NCBI GenBank assembly: GCA_964404805.1
Contig: CAYOLJ010000022.1
Location: forward strand, 1-14,440
From: Peribacter sp964404805
Lineage (GTDB): Bacteria > Patescibacteriota > Gracilibacteria > Peribacterales > Peribacteraceae
Direction: 5' to 3'
Length of the DNA stretch: 14,440 nucleotides
The position numbers were made by a program, and so were the translations under genes. Under the pieces are notes generated by a model. The model was given only the letters and a program-made list of their open reading frames with translations. It did not search any database and had not been told where the DNA came from. Below, piece after piece: positions 6,634 to 12,242 of this stretch. Position 1 is the stretch's first letter. Each line of letters opens with the position of its first letter.

Positions 6634-6639
6634 GAAATC

Positions 6640-7215
6640 TTATGCCACCATTTGTCTCAGGCCTGCCTTCTTCTGTAGATCCTCAAGGGAAGTGATTTTG
6701 CCGATTTCGATCAATTTGAGGAGGGCACTTGCCGTGGTGAGTACATCGGGGAGCGCGCGATGTCGTTGTGCGGGCAGTGCAACGCCTAGCCGCAGGGCGA
6801 CCACATCGAGGTTATGCCGAAACTCGTGCGGGAAGAGTGATTGACTCAACTTCATTGTGCAGATGCTCTCGGGCAATTCGATGTATCCCCAGCAACATTC
6901 TTTTTCACGCAGCAAAAAACCCATGTCGAATTCGGCGTTATGGGCGACCAGCAGAGAATTGCCTGCAAAACGCAGGAACTCTGGGAGCACTGCGTCAATC
7001 GTGGGAGCGGTCAACACTTCTTCATCGCTGATGTGGTGGATTTTCTTTGCTTCCCATGGGATGGGGCGTTCGGGGTTCACGAGTTGTGAAAATGTGTGTT
7101 CCTCAAGGATTTTTCCATCCTCTACGCGTACTCCGGCAATCTCGAGAATTCTATGTCCCTGACGGGGATCTAAGCCGGTGGTCTCCACGTCGAAAACAGT
7201 GAATGCAGGAAGCAT
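6640..7215 (-). CDS. DnaQ-like (DEDDh) 3'-5' exonuclease
   Basis: A 191-residue exonuclease of the DnaQ/RNase T superfamily, which removes nucleotides from 3' ends using two metal ions. All five DEDDh residues are visible: Asp9 and Glu11 in 'VFDVETTGL', Asp97 in 'VAHNAEFDMGFL', and His152 and Asp157 in 'RHRALPDVLTT'. It resembles stand-alone epsilon-like domains or the exonuclease part of PolC. No second domain is present, only a ~20-residue tail. The ATG at 7215 starts directly before the first beta strand, and TATAGT on the minus strand ends eight bases upstream with no Shine-Dalgarno. It could serve polymerase proofreading, repair or RNA processing; the sequence does not decide which. Confidence 0.92.
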   Translation of the reverse strand: MLPAFTVFDVETTGLDPRQGHRILEIAGVRVEDGKILEEHTFSQLVNPERPIPWEAKKIHHISDEEVLTAPTIDAVLPEFLRFAGNSLLVAHNAEFDMGFLLREKECCWGYIELPESICTMKLSQSLFPHEFRHNLDVVALRLGVALPAQRHRALPDVLTTASALLKLIEIGKITSLEDLQKKAGLRQMVA

Positions 7216-7296
7216 GGGTCGTGACTATAGGAGGAATGCTCAGGCGCTACCAGACGAGTTCACTTGACGTTGGCTTTCTCAATTCCTCTGCCATCA

Positions 7297-7314
7297 TTGG
7301 CTTGTATAAGCCAA
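7297..7314. repeat. Perfect inverted repeat between GNAT and dnaQ-like genes
   Basis: TTGGCTT (7297-7303), spacer GTAT, AAGCCAA (7308-7314). A third copy of TTGGCTT occurs at 7270-7276. Two smaller palindromes follow, TTGAA/TTCAA at 7325-7337 and CCGT/ACGG at 7354-7362. No T-run follows on the minus strand, so it is not a classic terminator of the GNAT gene. Confidence 0.5.
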
Positions 7315-7392
7315 CCGTGAGGCCTTGAAGGATTCAACATCGGTGTAAAGCGACCGTTACGGCCACAAGCTAATCACAGCATGGAATCAGTA

Positions 7393-7881
7393 CTAATCCA
7401 GCTTCTTCAGCATTTCTATGTAGCGGTCATCGTATCCGAACTTCTCATAGAATCCATGTGCTCCGGTATTCGGAGCAAAACAACCAACACGCACTGAGTC
7501 ACATCCATGTTGTCTAAAGTGATTCTCCAATTCTTCCATGAGTTGTTTTCCGACGTTTTTGCCTCTCTGCTCTGTGGAAACTATCAGCTCTAGGATAGTA
7601 CCCTCTCTGGTCGGATAGTGATCTAAAAGATCATTCTCATCCTGCCCGGGAATAGTTCCCGCTATAAATCCAATTGGTATATCTCCATCGGTAGCTACAA
7701 GAATGACGCCGTTTTCTCTCTCAACCCGTTGCAATAGCTTCTCGATGTAAACAGCAACGTCAAAATCGGATGCCTGGCGGTTTCGCTTCAATGGATCAAT
7801 ATCAGCAATGTACTGCTGAAGAGCAGTCATGAGGTTGTCCAAAGCAGGCCGATCGGCTGGTGCAAATGTTCTGACTTGCAT
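7393..7881 (-). CDS. GNAT family N-acetyltransferase
   Basis: A 162-residue GCN5-related acetyltransferase, which moves an acetyl group from acetyl-CoA to an amine. The acetyl-CoA pyrophosphate-binding loop is seen as 'VSTEQRGKNVGKQLMEELE' at 101 (Q-R-G-K-N-V-G), preceded by the beta-4 strand 'GTILELI', and the C-terminal 'NTGAHGFYEKFGY' at 138 matches motif B. The substrate cannot be named. The ATG at 7881 has TAGAAT on the minus strand six bases upstream and no Shine-Dalgarno. Codon use is AT-richer than in def or gatB, as in its neighbours up to 9577. It diverges from the small membrane protein gene. A toxin-type GNAT is possible but no antitoxin partner is adjacent. Confidence 0.88.
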   Translation of the reverse strand: MQVRTFAPADRPALDNLMTALQQYIADIDPLKRNRQASDFDVAVYIEKLLQRVERENGVILVATDGDIPIGFIAGTIPGQDENDLLDHYPTREGTILELIVSTEQRGKNVGKQLMEELENHFRQHGCDSVRVGCFAPNTGAHGFYEKFGYDDRYIEMLKKLD

Positions 7882-7921
7882 GGGGTGATTCTATCGTATG
7901 TATGGGAAATTTTGCTGATTA

Positions 7922-8167
7922 ATGGTACATTTCCTCCCTTTCATGAGACGCCGTCGCAAGTACATTTCGGCCAATGGTTTCTCTCCACAGACGAACAGGG
8001 CTGTAGGGAGTTTCTTTTATTCTGTCTTTTACATCTCCATTTTCTTCGGGGCCTACAAGATTTGGGGCACTGATGTTTTTTCGGAAGTCTGGTTTTGGGT
8101 TTTCAATGTTCTTGCATTCTGGCTTGTGAAAGCCTTACTCATATTCGTCGGATTTTGGAAGTACTGA
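7922..8167 (+). CDS. Small hypothetical membrane protein
   Basis: An 81-residue protein with a basic N-terminus (RRRRKY at 9-14) and two hydrophobic segments, 'SFFYSVFYISIFFGAYKIWG' from about 30 and 'WFWVFNVLAFWLVKALLIFV' from about 57, each long enough to cross the membrane. I recognise no family. The aromatic-rich helices and positive N-terminus look like a genuine inner-membrane protein with the N-terminus inside. An ATG at 7943 is an alternative start that would trim seven residues. It lies between GNAT and the XRE regulator in the AT-richer segment, 40 bases after the start of the divergent GNAT gene. No Shine-Dalgarno is seen. Confidence 0.5.
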   Translation: MVHFLPFMRRRRKYISANGFSPQTNRAVGSFFYSVFYISIFFGAYKIWGTDVFSEVWFWVFNVLAFWLVKALLIFVGFWKY

Positions 8168-8172
8168 AAAGC

Positions 8173-8382
8173 TCAGGACAATAGCCTTGCAGGCTCCACG
8201 TCAAACCCCTTCGCAATCTTCTCGATTGTGCTGGTTCGCATATCTTTCAGTTTGTTGCTCTCGTACCGCTGATACTGCTTGTACTCCATATTGCAGAGAT
8301 CGGCAGCCTCTTCTTGGGTGAGACCACGCTTTTCGCGTAACTGCTTCAAATTTCGCGCAACTGTTTTTGTAACGATTCCCAT
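8173..8382 (-). CDS. XRE-family helix-turn-helix regulator
   Basis: A 69-residue protein that is almost entirely one Cro/CI-type DNA-binding domain: 'LKQLREKRGLTQEEAADLCN' gives helices 1-2 and 'YKQYQRYESNKLKDMRTSTI' the recognition helix and the following helix, ending 'FDVEPARLLS'. There is no second domain. A GTG at 8412 would add ten residues but lies within the palindrome/promoter area; the ATG at 8382 fits the domain start better. It is transcribed away from the PD-(D/E)XK gene, with a perfect 22-bp palindrome at 8416-8437 in between, the usual layout of an autoregulated repressor controlling a neighbour. Its 3' end lies five bases from the stop of the small membrane protein gene on the other strand. 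Confidence 0.87.
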   Translation of the reverse strand: MGIVTKTVARNLKQLREKRGLTQEEAADLCNMEYKQYQRYESNKLKDMRTSTIEKIAKGFDVEPARLLS

Positions 8383-8398
8383 CCCGAAAAGTATCGGG
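8383..8398 (-). promoter_or_regulatory. Hairpin abutting the start codon of the XRE gene
   Basis: CCCGA (8383-8387) pairs with TCGGG (8394-8398), and the ATG of the regulator follows directly on the minus strand. If transcription starts upstream, near the palindrome, the stem would sit against the initiation site and could lower translation. The same bases also contain TACTTT five bases before the ATG, which could instead be a -10. Confidence 0.3.
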
Positions 8399-8412
8399 GT
8401 TACCAAGAGCAC

Positions 8413-8441
8413 TTTACACCAACTTTACAGTTGGTGTGCAA
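8413..8441 (-). promoter_or_regulatory. Candidate promoter of the XRE regulator gene
   Basis: On the minus strand TTGCAC (8441-8436) and TGTAAA (8418-8413) are 17 bases apart, the ideal spacing. The palindrome fills the spacer, so a bound dimer would block RNA polymerase. The hexamers are only partial consensus matches. Confidence 0.4.
8416..8437. promoter_or_regulatory. 22-bp perfect palindrome, probable XRE operator
   Basis: ACACCAACT (8416-8424), spacer TTAC, AGTTGGTGT (8429-8437): nine-base arms without mismatch. It lies between the divergent XRE regulator and nuclease genes, overlaps the regulator's candidate promoter and sits just upstream of the nuclease's. ACTTTACA is also directly repeated at 8411-8418 and 8423-8430. 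Assignment to this regulator is by position. Confidence 0.75.
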
Positions 8442-8442
8442 A

Positions 8443-8471
8443 TTGTAATACTTTCATTCTGGTTATATATT
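8443..8471 (+). promoter_or_regulatory. Candidate promoter of the PD-(D/E)XK nuclease gene
   Basis: TTGTAA (8443-8448), 17 bases, TATATT (8466-8471). Transcription would start near 8478, giving a leader of only about eight bases before the ATG at 8486. The -35 lies five bases from the palindrome, so a bound repressor should interfere. Confidence 0.45.
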
Positions 8472-8485
8472 CTCACAATGGTTAT

Positions 8486-9577
8486 ATGACACTCATAATC
8501 TCCAAAAACGGTAAAAATGCTTCAAAAATTGATCGTACAAGCTTCGGTAGCGAGGACGAACTCCAGCAGTACATCTACGATAACCCGGATTCCATCCCGC
8601 TCTACGATATCAAGGAGGATATCCAGCTTTTGATCATAGCTCGAGAATTCCCAACACAAAGCGGTCCGATTGATGCTGTTGGAATCGATAAAGACGGTGA
8701 GTTATATCTGATAGAGACAAAGCTGTATCGCAACGCTGATAAACGACATGTTGTCGCGCAAGTACTGGACTATGGCGCATCTCTTTGGAGGCATTATAAC
8801 GACTTCGCTCAGTTTCTTGGTGAGCTCGAACACCAATCGCAAAAGAAATGGAGTATGAGCTTTCAGCAAAAGTTGCAGGGGTTCTTTGATATATCTGAGG
8901 AAGAAGTACAAACCATGCTGGACAATTTTCGAAATAACCTTGATGAAGGCACCTTCAAGTTTGTTGTTTTGATGGATCAACTCCATTCCCAACTCAAAGA
9001 TCTCATTCTCTTCCTCAATCAGTACAGTAAATTCACTGTCTACGTTGCAGAAATTGAGTACTACAAATTCGAGAGCTATGAAATCTTGATCCCCAAGCTC
9101 TTCGGGGCACAGGTGAAGAAGGATGTGTCCGTCGCAAAGTCCCGTCCCGCAGCGCGTGTTTGGGATGAGGAATCATTCTTTGCGGAACTGAAGCAAGAGG
9201 TTGATGAAGAAACCTGCCAGAAGGTACGCATGATTTACGACTTTGCCGTTCAACATGGGTCGGACACTCTTGAATACGGATCGAACTCTTTCAAGCTCAA
9301 GGCCCAGTCCAAAGATGGCATCAGAAAAACCGTCTTCTTCGTCAACACTCCTGGACGGTGGAATCTCATACCGGATTTTTGGAAGAACAATCCTGCGCTA
9401 CGCAAGAAGTATGCAGATTCATTCGTGAATGCTGTGTCTTCTCTGCAAAGAGATCGGCTTGATGTTACCTACTACGAAGTCCACATTTGTGATCTCTCGG
9501 TTGATGATATCCAAGGACTTCTTTCGCTCTTTGAGGTAATGCTCGTTGAAATTGCCGAGAAAAGCTTACATGAGTGA
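8486..9577 (+). CDS. PD-(D/E)XK nuclease superfamily protein (DUF91/NucS-like N-terminus)
   Basis: A 363-residue protein whose N-terminal third is a restriction-type nuclease fold. The motifs are Glu25 in 'GSEDELQQYIYDNP', Asp63 in 'GPIDAVGIDKDGELYLIETK', the E77-T-K79 pair at the end of that strand, and Gln92 in 'VVAQVLDYGASL', matching E...D...ExK...Q. Residues ~100-230 hold a helical and alpha/beta middle region. From ~240 a second domain begins ('ESFFAELKQEVDEETCQKVR', then 'YGSNSFKLKAQSKDGIRKTV'), similar in pattern to C-terminal domains of other predicted nucleases. The frame stays open upstream to 8279, but that stretch is antisense to the XRE gene; ATG 8486 follows the promoter. The context is a divergent XRE regulator. 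Specificity and biological role (repair, restriction, plasmid or phage origin) are unknown. Confidence 0.82.
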   Translation: MTLIISKNGKNASKIDRTSFGSEDELQQYIYDNPDSIPLYDIKEDIQLLIIAREFPTQSGPIDAVGIDKDGELYLIETKLYRNADKRHVVAQVLDYGASLWRHYNDFAQFLGELEHQSQKKWSMSFQQKLQGFFDISEEEVQTMLDNFRNNLDEGTFKFVVLMDQLHSQLKDLILFLNQYSKFTVYVAEIEYYKFESYEILIPKLFGAQVKKDVSVAKSRPAARVWDEESFFAELKQEVDEETCQKVRMIYDFAVQHGSDTLEYGSNSFKLKAQSKDGIRKTVFFVNTPGRWNLIPDFWKNNPALRKKYADSFVNAVSSLQRDRLDVTYYEVHICDLSVDDIQGLLSLFEVMLVEIAEKSLHE

Positions 9578-9604
9578 TTCGTATTTTTCGCTACACTGCA
9601 TCTG

Positions 9605-10555
9605 ATGCTGACAAAGTCCAGGTTTATCCGCTACCTCCAGTGCCCCCGCTACCTCTGGCTTGGAGATCACGATGAGGCAGAGCTGAATCTCTCCAGTGAA
9701 CTGGAGCAGGAACGCATGGCTGAGGAAGGCGAAGAAGTGGAGGTATGGGCGCGCAAGCTCTTCCCCAAGGGAAAGCGCATCGTGAGCTTTCACGAAGCCG
9801 GAGCGCGGGATACGAAACAAGCCATAGAGAAAGGGTCCAAAGTGCTCTATCAGGCAACGGCCATCGGAGACGGCCTGCTCGCCATGGCGGATATTCTCGT
9901 CTTCAACCCAAAGAAGAATGTCTGGGATATCTTCGAAGTGAAGGGAAGCACGGAGGTGAAACCCAAGCACCTCTACGATGTGTGCTTCCAGAGGCTGGCC
10001 TACGAACGAGCGGGGTATCCGATCGGCACTCTCTCCATTGTGCACATCAACAGAGACTACGTACGTGATGGCGGCATCGATCCACAAGGACTCCTGCTTG
10101 TTGAGGATGTGACGGAATCAGCCCTAGCGCTCACGGACGAAGTGAAAGCGCATATCCCGAAAGCAAAACGCGTGATGGAACTCACGGAAGAGCCCACGCC
10201 TGAAGATTTTCCTTGTAGCTGTACCTACAAGAATTCGCCGTGTCCTGCGCACTGCTTTCCTGGTCTCCCTGAATATCCCGTCTTTGAACTGCGCGGCATC
10301 TCCATGAAGAAGGCCACAGAGCTTGTTGGGAACGGCATACAATCAGTCAGTGATGTCCCCGAGGATTTCCCGCTTAATGATGTACAGACGAATCAGATGC
10401 TCTCTGCGAAGCGCGGTGAACCGCTCATAGACCGACCGGCGATCAGAGAAATTCTCGACTCGTTCACATATCCCATCTACTTCTTCGATTATGAGACATT
10501 TTCCTCCATCGTGCCCCCATTCGGAGGTTTCCATCCTAATGAAACGATGCCCTGA
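9605..10555 (+). pseudogene. DUF2779 family protein with Cas4-like nuclease domain, 3'-truncated
   Basis: The first ~220 residues resemble Cas4/AddB-type nucleases: Cys13 in 'RYLQCPRYLWLG', Asp96 in 'AMADILVF', E111-V-K113 in 'IFEVKGST', Gln129, and a C-terminal cysteine cluster Cys204, Cys206, Cys213, Cys217 that with Cys13 could hold an iron-sulfur cluster. The protein then reaches 'YPIYFFDYETFSSIVPPFGG' at 289, the opening of the DUF2779 DnaQ-like domain with its D-x-E pair (Asp295, Glu297), and stops 19 residues later at TGA. Family members continue for well over 100 residues. None of the three frames downstream resumes the domain, so the 3' part appears deleted rather than frameshifted. 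ATG 9605 has TACACT seven bases upstream. The N-terminal nuclease could still be made, hence uncertainty about calling it dead. Confidence 0.72.
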
Positions 10556-10691
10556 TGCACTGTCACATTTGTAACATTCGACCCCGACCGTTCTGGTACC
10601 AGTTCTCCAAAAGCCGACCCCTAAAAATCCTTTCTGGGACTCAAATCTGGGGTGTGGTACTCTGCTGCTCTAGCAGTTCCATACTGGTGCC
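10556..10691 (+). other. Short intergenic stretch after the DUF2779 truncation
   Basis: No gene is seen. It contains CGACCCC twice (10579-10585 and 10614-10620), the 10-bp palindrome CTGGTACCAG at 10593-10602, and the small stem CTGC/GCAG ending at 10676. It is probably the junction left when the 3' end of the DUF2779 gene was lost, plus the nth promoter; TACTCT at 10658-10663 is a possible -10. Confidence 0.35.
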
Positions 10692-11348
10692 GTGCACGAT
10701 ACTTTGTCCGCACAGCGTATTCTGCAGGAGCTCAAGAGGCTCTACCGTCCGCCGAAATCTTTTCTTAAATGGCGCACTCCTCTCGATCTCCTTATTGCGA
10801 CGATTCTCTCTGCGCGTTGCACGGATGCACAGGTGAATCGCACCACTCCATCGCTCTTTGCACACTGCCGTACGGCAGACGATTACCTTCTTCTCTCGCG
10901 TAGGGAACTCGAACGCCTCGTTCATTCTTGCGGCACATTCCGTGCCAAAGCCCGATACATTCAGGAGCTCTGTCGCATACTTCTTAAAAAATATCACGGG
11001 AGAGTGCCCCGGACGATGGAAGAGCTTATTTGTCTTCCGGGCGTCGGTCGAAAAACTGCTGCAGTCGTGCTCTATGGGGCATTTGGAAAGAACGAAGGCA
11101 TTGCTGTCGACACGCATGTTTTTAGGGTAGCCCGCCGACTTGGTCTTTCGCGGGGCAGAACGTCAGAGCGCGTGGAGCGCGACCTCATGAAACTTTTTCC
11201 GCGCAAGGAGTGGGGGAGGATCAATGCGCTCTTTATCAGTCATGGCAGAGCGGTGTGTACAGGGCAGAGGCGGAAGTGTGAGAAGTGTGCGTTCAAGCGG
11301 GAGTGTCCGTCGTCGCTGGTCACGGGGAAGAGGGATTTGGCGAGATGA
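10692..11348 (+). CDS. nth: Endonuclease III (DNA glycosylase/AP lyase)
   Basis: Base-excision repair enzyme that removes oxidised pyrimidines and nicks abasic sites. The 218 residues match the family length. Seen are the helix-hairpin-helix 'LPGVGRKTAAVVLYG' with catalytic Lys121, the catalytic Asp140 in 'IAVDTHVFRVARRL', and the iron-sulfur ligands Cys189, Cys196, Cys199 and Cys205 with the classic C-x6-C-x2-C-x5-C spacing. One oddity is 'LSARCTDAQVN' at 39, where E. coli has LSAQATD: the DNA-inserting Gln41 is replaced by Arg42. The start is GTG at 10692; no Shine-Dalgarno is seen. The gene directly follows the truncated nuclease gene and precedes the TrmB-like regulator by 78 bases. Confidence 0.96.
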   Translation: MHDTLSAQRILQELKRLYRPPKSFLKWRTPLDLLIATILSARCTDAQVNRTTPSLFAHCRTADDYLLLSRRELERLVHSCGTFRAKARYIQELCRILLKKYHGRVPRTMEELICLPGVGRKTAAVVLYGAFGKNEGIAVDTHVFRVARRLGLSRGRTSERVERDLMKLFPRKEWGRINALFISHGRAVCTGQRRKCEKCAFKRECPSSLVTGKRDLAR

Positions 11349-11390
11349 TGTTTTTCTGACTCTCAATCCTCTTTGCTTTGGTGAGTTGTT

Positions 11391-11410
11391 TGTTGTTTTT
11401 TTCTACAACA
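11391..11410. promoter_or_regulatory. Inverted repeat at the trmB-like promoter, possible operator
   Basis: TGTTGT (11391-11396) and ACAACA (11405-11410) are perfect complements around an eight-base T-rich spacer. TTGTTT at 11393-11398 and TATCCT at 11415-11420 (16 bases apart) form a weak promoter, so the repeat covers the -35 and part of the spacer. Autoregulation by the TrmB-like protein is plausible. Confidence 0.35.
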
Positions 11411-11426
11411 TCAATATCCTCTCTCC

Positions 11427-12200
11427 ATGGCGGCCGACCTACTGCACGTACTGCGCTCCATTGGGCTTGATGAGAAGGAATCTGCGCTCTATCTGGCGGG
11501 GCTTTCGCTGGGGTCAGCTCCTGCTTCTGCCTATGCCAAAGCGACAAAGCTCAATCGCATTACCGTGTACAATGCGCTCGAAGGGCTGGCGCATCGAGGG
11601 CTTCTCACAGTGGTTCGTAAAGTGAGAGCCAAATGGTACGTTCCGGTGCCGCCGGAGCATTTGGCGATCGAGGCACGCAAGAACGCCGATGCCCTCCAGC
11701 GAGCGCTCCCCGAGTTGCGTAGCCTGCAGGGCAAGGATCGACGACGCCCGATTGTTCGCTTCTTTGAGGGCTGGGAAGGAGTGCGGCGCGTCTACGAAGA
11801 TACGCTCATGGCCAAAAGCGATCTTCTCAACTTCGCAAACTCCGCAGTAGTACGACACTTCTGGCCAAATTACGATGAAGAGTACGTCGCTGAGCGTGTG
11901 CGCCGGAAAATTCGGTTGCGGGGCATCGCACCCGATGATGAAGCCGGGCACAAGGTCCACGGAGAGGATCGTAAGCGTCTTCGCGAAATCCGTCTGGTTC
12001 CTTCAAAGGATTTCGACTTCACCAACGAGATCAATATCTACGATCACAAGGTGGCAATCTGTACGTTCGGCAGCGGCCTCAGTACAAGCTCTTTTGGATC
12101 CGCTGATCACGTGTTCGGCGTCATTATCGAGAGTGTGGAAGTGGCCGAAACCCAAAAACAGATTTTTGAGATGGCTTGGCGATATGCGGGACGCAGCTAA
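11427..12200 (+). CDS. TrmB family transcriptional regulator
   Basis: A 257-residue regulator. Residues ~1-80 form a winged helix: 'LRSIGLDEKESALYLAGLSL', then 'SAYAKATKLNRITVYNALEG' (recognition helix) and 'HRGLLTVVRKVRAKWYVPVP' (wing). A helical linker follows, then from ~105 an effector-like domain beginning 'RRPIVRFFEGWEGVRRVYED', the pattern common in TrmB-type proteins, and ending with 'FGVIIESVEVAETQKQIFEM'. TrmB relatives classically sense sugars in archaea; in bacteria of this type the ligand is unknown. TATCCT ends six bases before the ATG at 11427 with no Shine-Dalgarno, and an inverted repeat overlaps the candidate promoter. Target genes are not evident; thyA-folA lies downstream on the same strand. 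Confidence 0.85.
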   Translation: MAADLLHVLRSIGLDEKESALYLAGLSLGSAPASAYAKATKLNRITVYNALEGLAHRGLLTVVRKVRAKWYVPVPPEHLAIEARKNADALQRALPELRSLQGKDRRRPIVRFFEGWEGVRRVYEDTLMAKSDLLNFANSAVVRHFWPNYDEEYVAERVRRKIRLRGIAPDDEAGHKVHGEDRKRLREIRLVPSKDFDFTNEINIYDHKVAICTFGSGLSTSSFGSADHVFGVIIESVEVAETQKQIFEMAWRYAGRS

Positions 12201-12234
12201 TAGCTTGTAGCGTGTAGTGTGTAGCTTGTAGGAT
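12201..12234 (+). promoter_or_regulatory. Direct repeats and candidate promoter of thyA
   Basis: TAGCTTGTAG occurs at 12201-12210 and again at 12222-12231, a 21-base period (two helical turns), with GTGTAGTGTGTAG between. TTGTAG at 12205-12210 and TAGGAT at 12229-12234 could act as -35 and -10 (18 apart). The -10 ends eight bases before the thyA ATG. The AGGA could alternatively act as a weak Shine-Dalgarno. Confidence 0.4.
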
Positions 12235-12242
12235 AGCTTCCC

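Larger units (their letters stand above)
6233..6639. other. Gene-free structured region between def and dnaQ-like gene; possible noncoding RNA
   Basis: About 400 bases without a credible gene. The two open frames that cross it (87 codons minus, 108 codons plus) have low-complexity Pro/Cys/Ser/Arg-rich translations. From left to right it holds an extended hairpin at 6330-6377, a C-run-rich segment at 6360-6445 (G-quadruplex motifs on the minus strand), an A/T- and GT-rich linker at about 6450-6500, hairpins at 6503-6518 and 6524-6549, and a long stem at 6585-6633. On the plus strand TATAAA at 6312-6317 could be a -10, but without a good -35. I could not match it to tmRNA, RNase P RNA, SRP RNA or 6S RNA. 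It may be an unrecognised structured RNA, a terminator/insulator, or a decayed element. Confidence 0.4.

Noticed and set aside
6302..6635. Open frames of 87 codons (minus) and 108 codons (plus) across the structured region
   Set aside because: Translations are rich in Pro, Ser, Cys and Arg with no domain-like pattern, and they overlap each other and the hairpins and G-runs.
6233..6639. tmRNA, RNase P RNA, SRP RNA or 6S RNA
   Set aside because: The conserved tags of tmRNA (tRNA-like 3' end, tag frame), RNase P (GAGGAAAGTCC, ACAGAAA-type cores) and SRP (GGAAGG/AGCAG loop) were looked for and not found; no clear 6S long bulged hairpin is seen.
7216..7392. tRNA or other RNA gene in the dnaQ-GNAT gap
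   Set aside because: No T-loop GTTCGA-type sequence, no cloverleaf and no CCA end were found; only small inverted repeats.
8279..8485. Upstream extension of the nuclease frame by 69 codons
   Set aside because: The extension is antisense to the XRE gene and runs through the operator and promoter; the ATG at 8486 follows the promoter and starts the conserved fold.
9566..10087. 173-codon minus-strand frame opposite the DUF2779 gene
   Set aside because: The plus-strand frame has Cas4-like catalytic and cysteine motifs; this one has none.
10553..10620. TGA read as glycine (Gracilibacteria-type code) extending the DUF2779 protein
   Set aside because: Read-through would add only about 23 residues unlike the family, and TGA ends gatB-linked def, thyA and nth at the expected places.
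10555..10836. 93-codon plus-strand frame between the DUF2779 gene and nth
   Set aside because: It overlaps nth in another frame, and its translation neither continues DUF2779 nor resembles a protein family.
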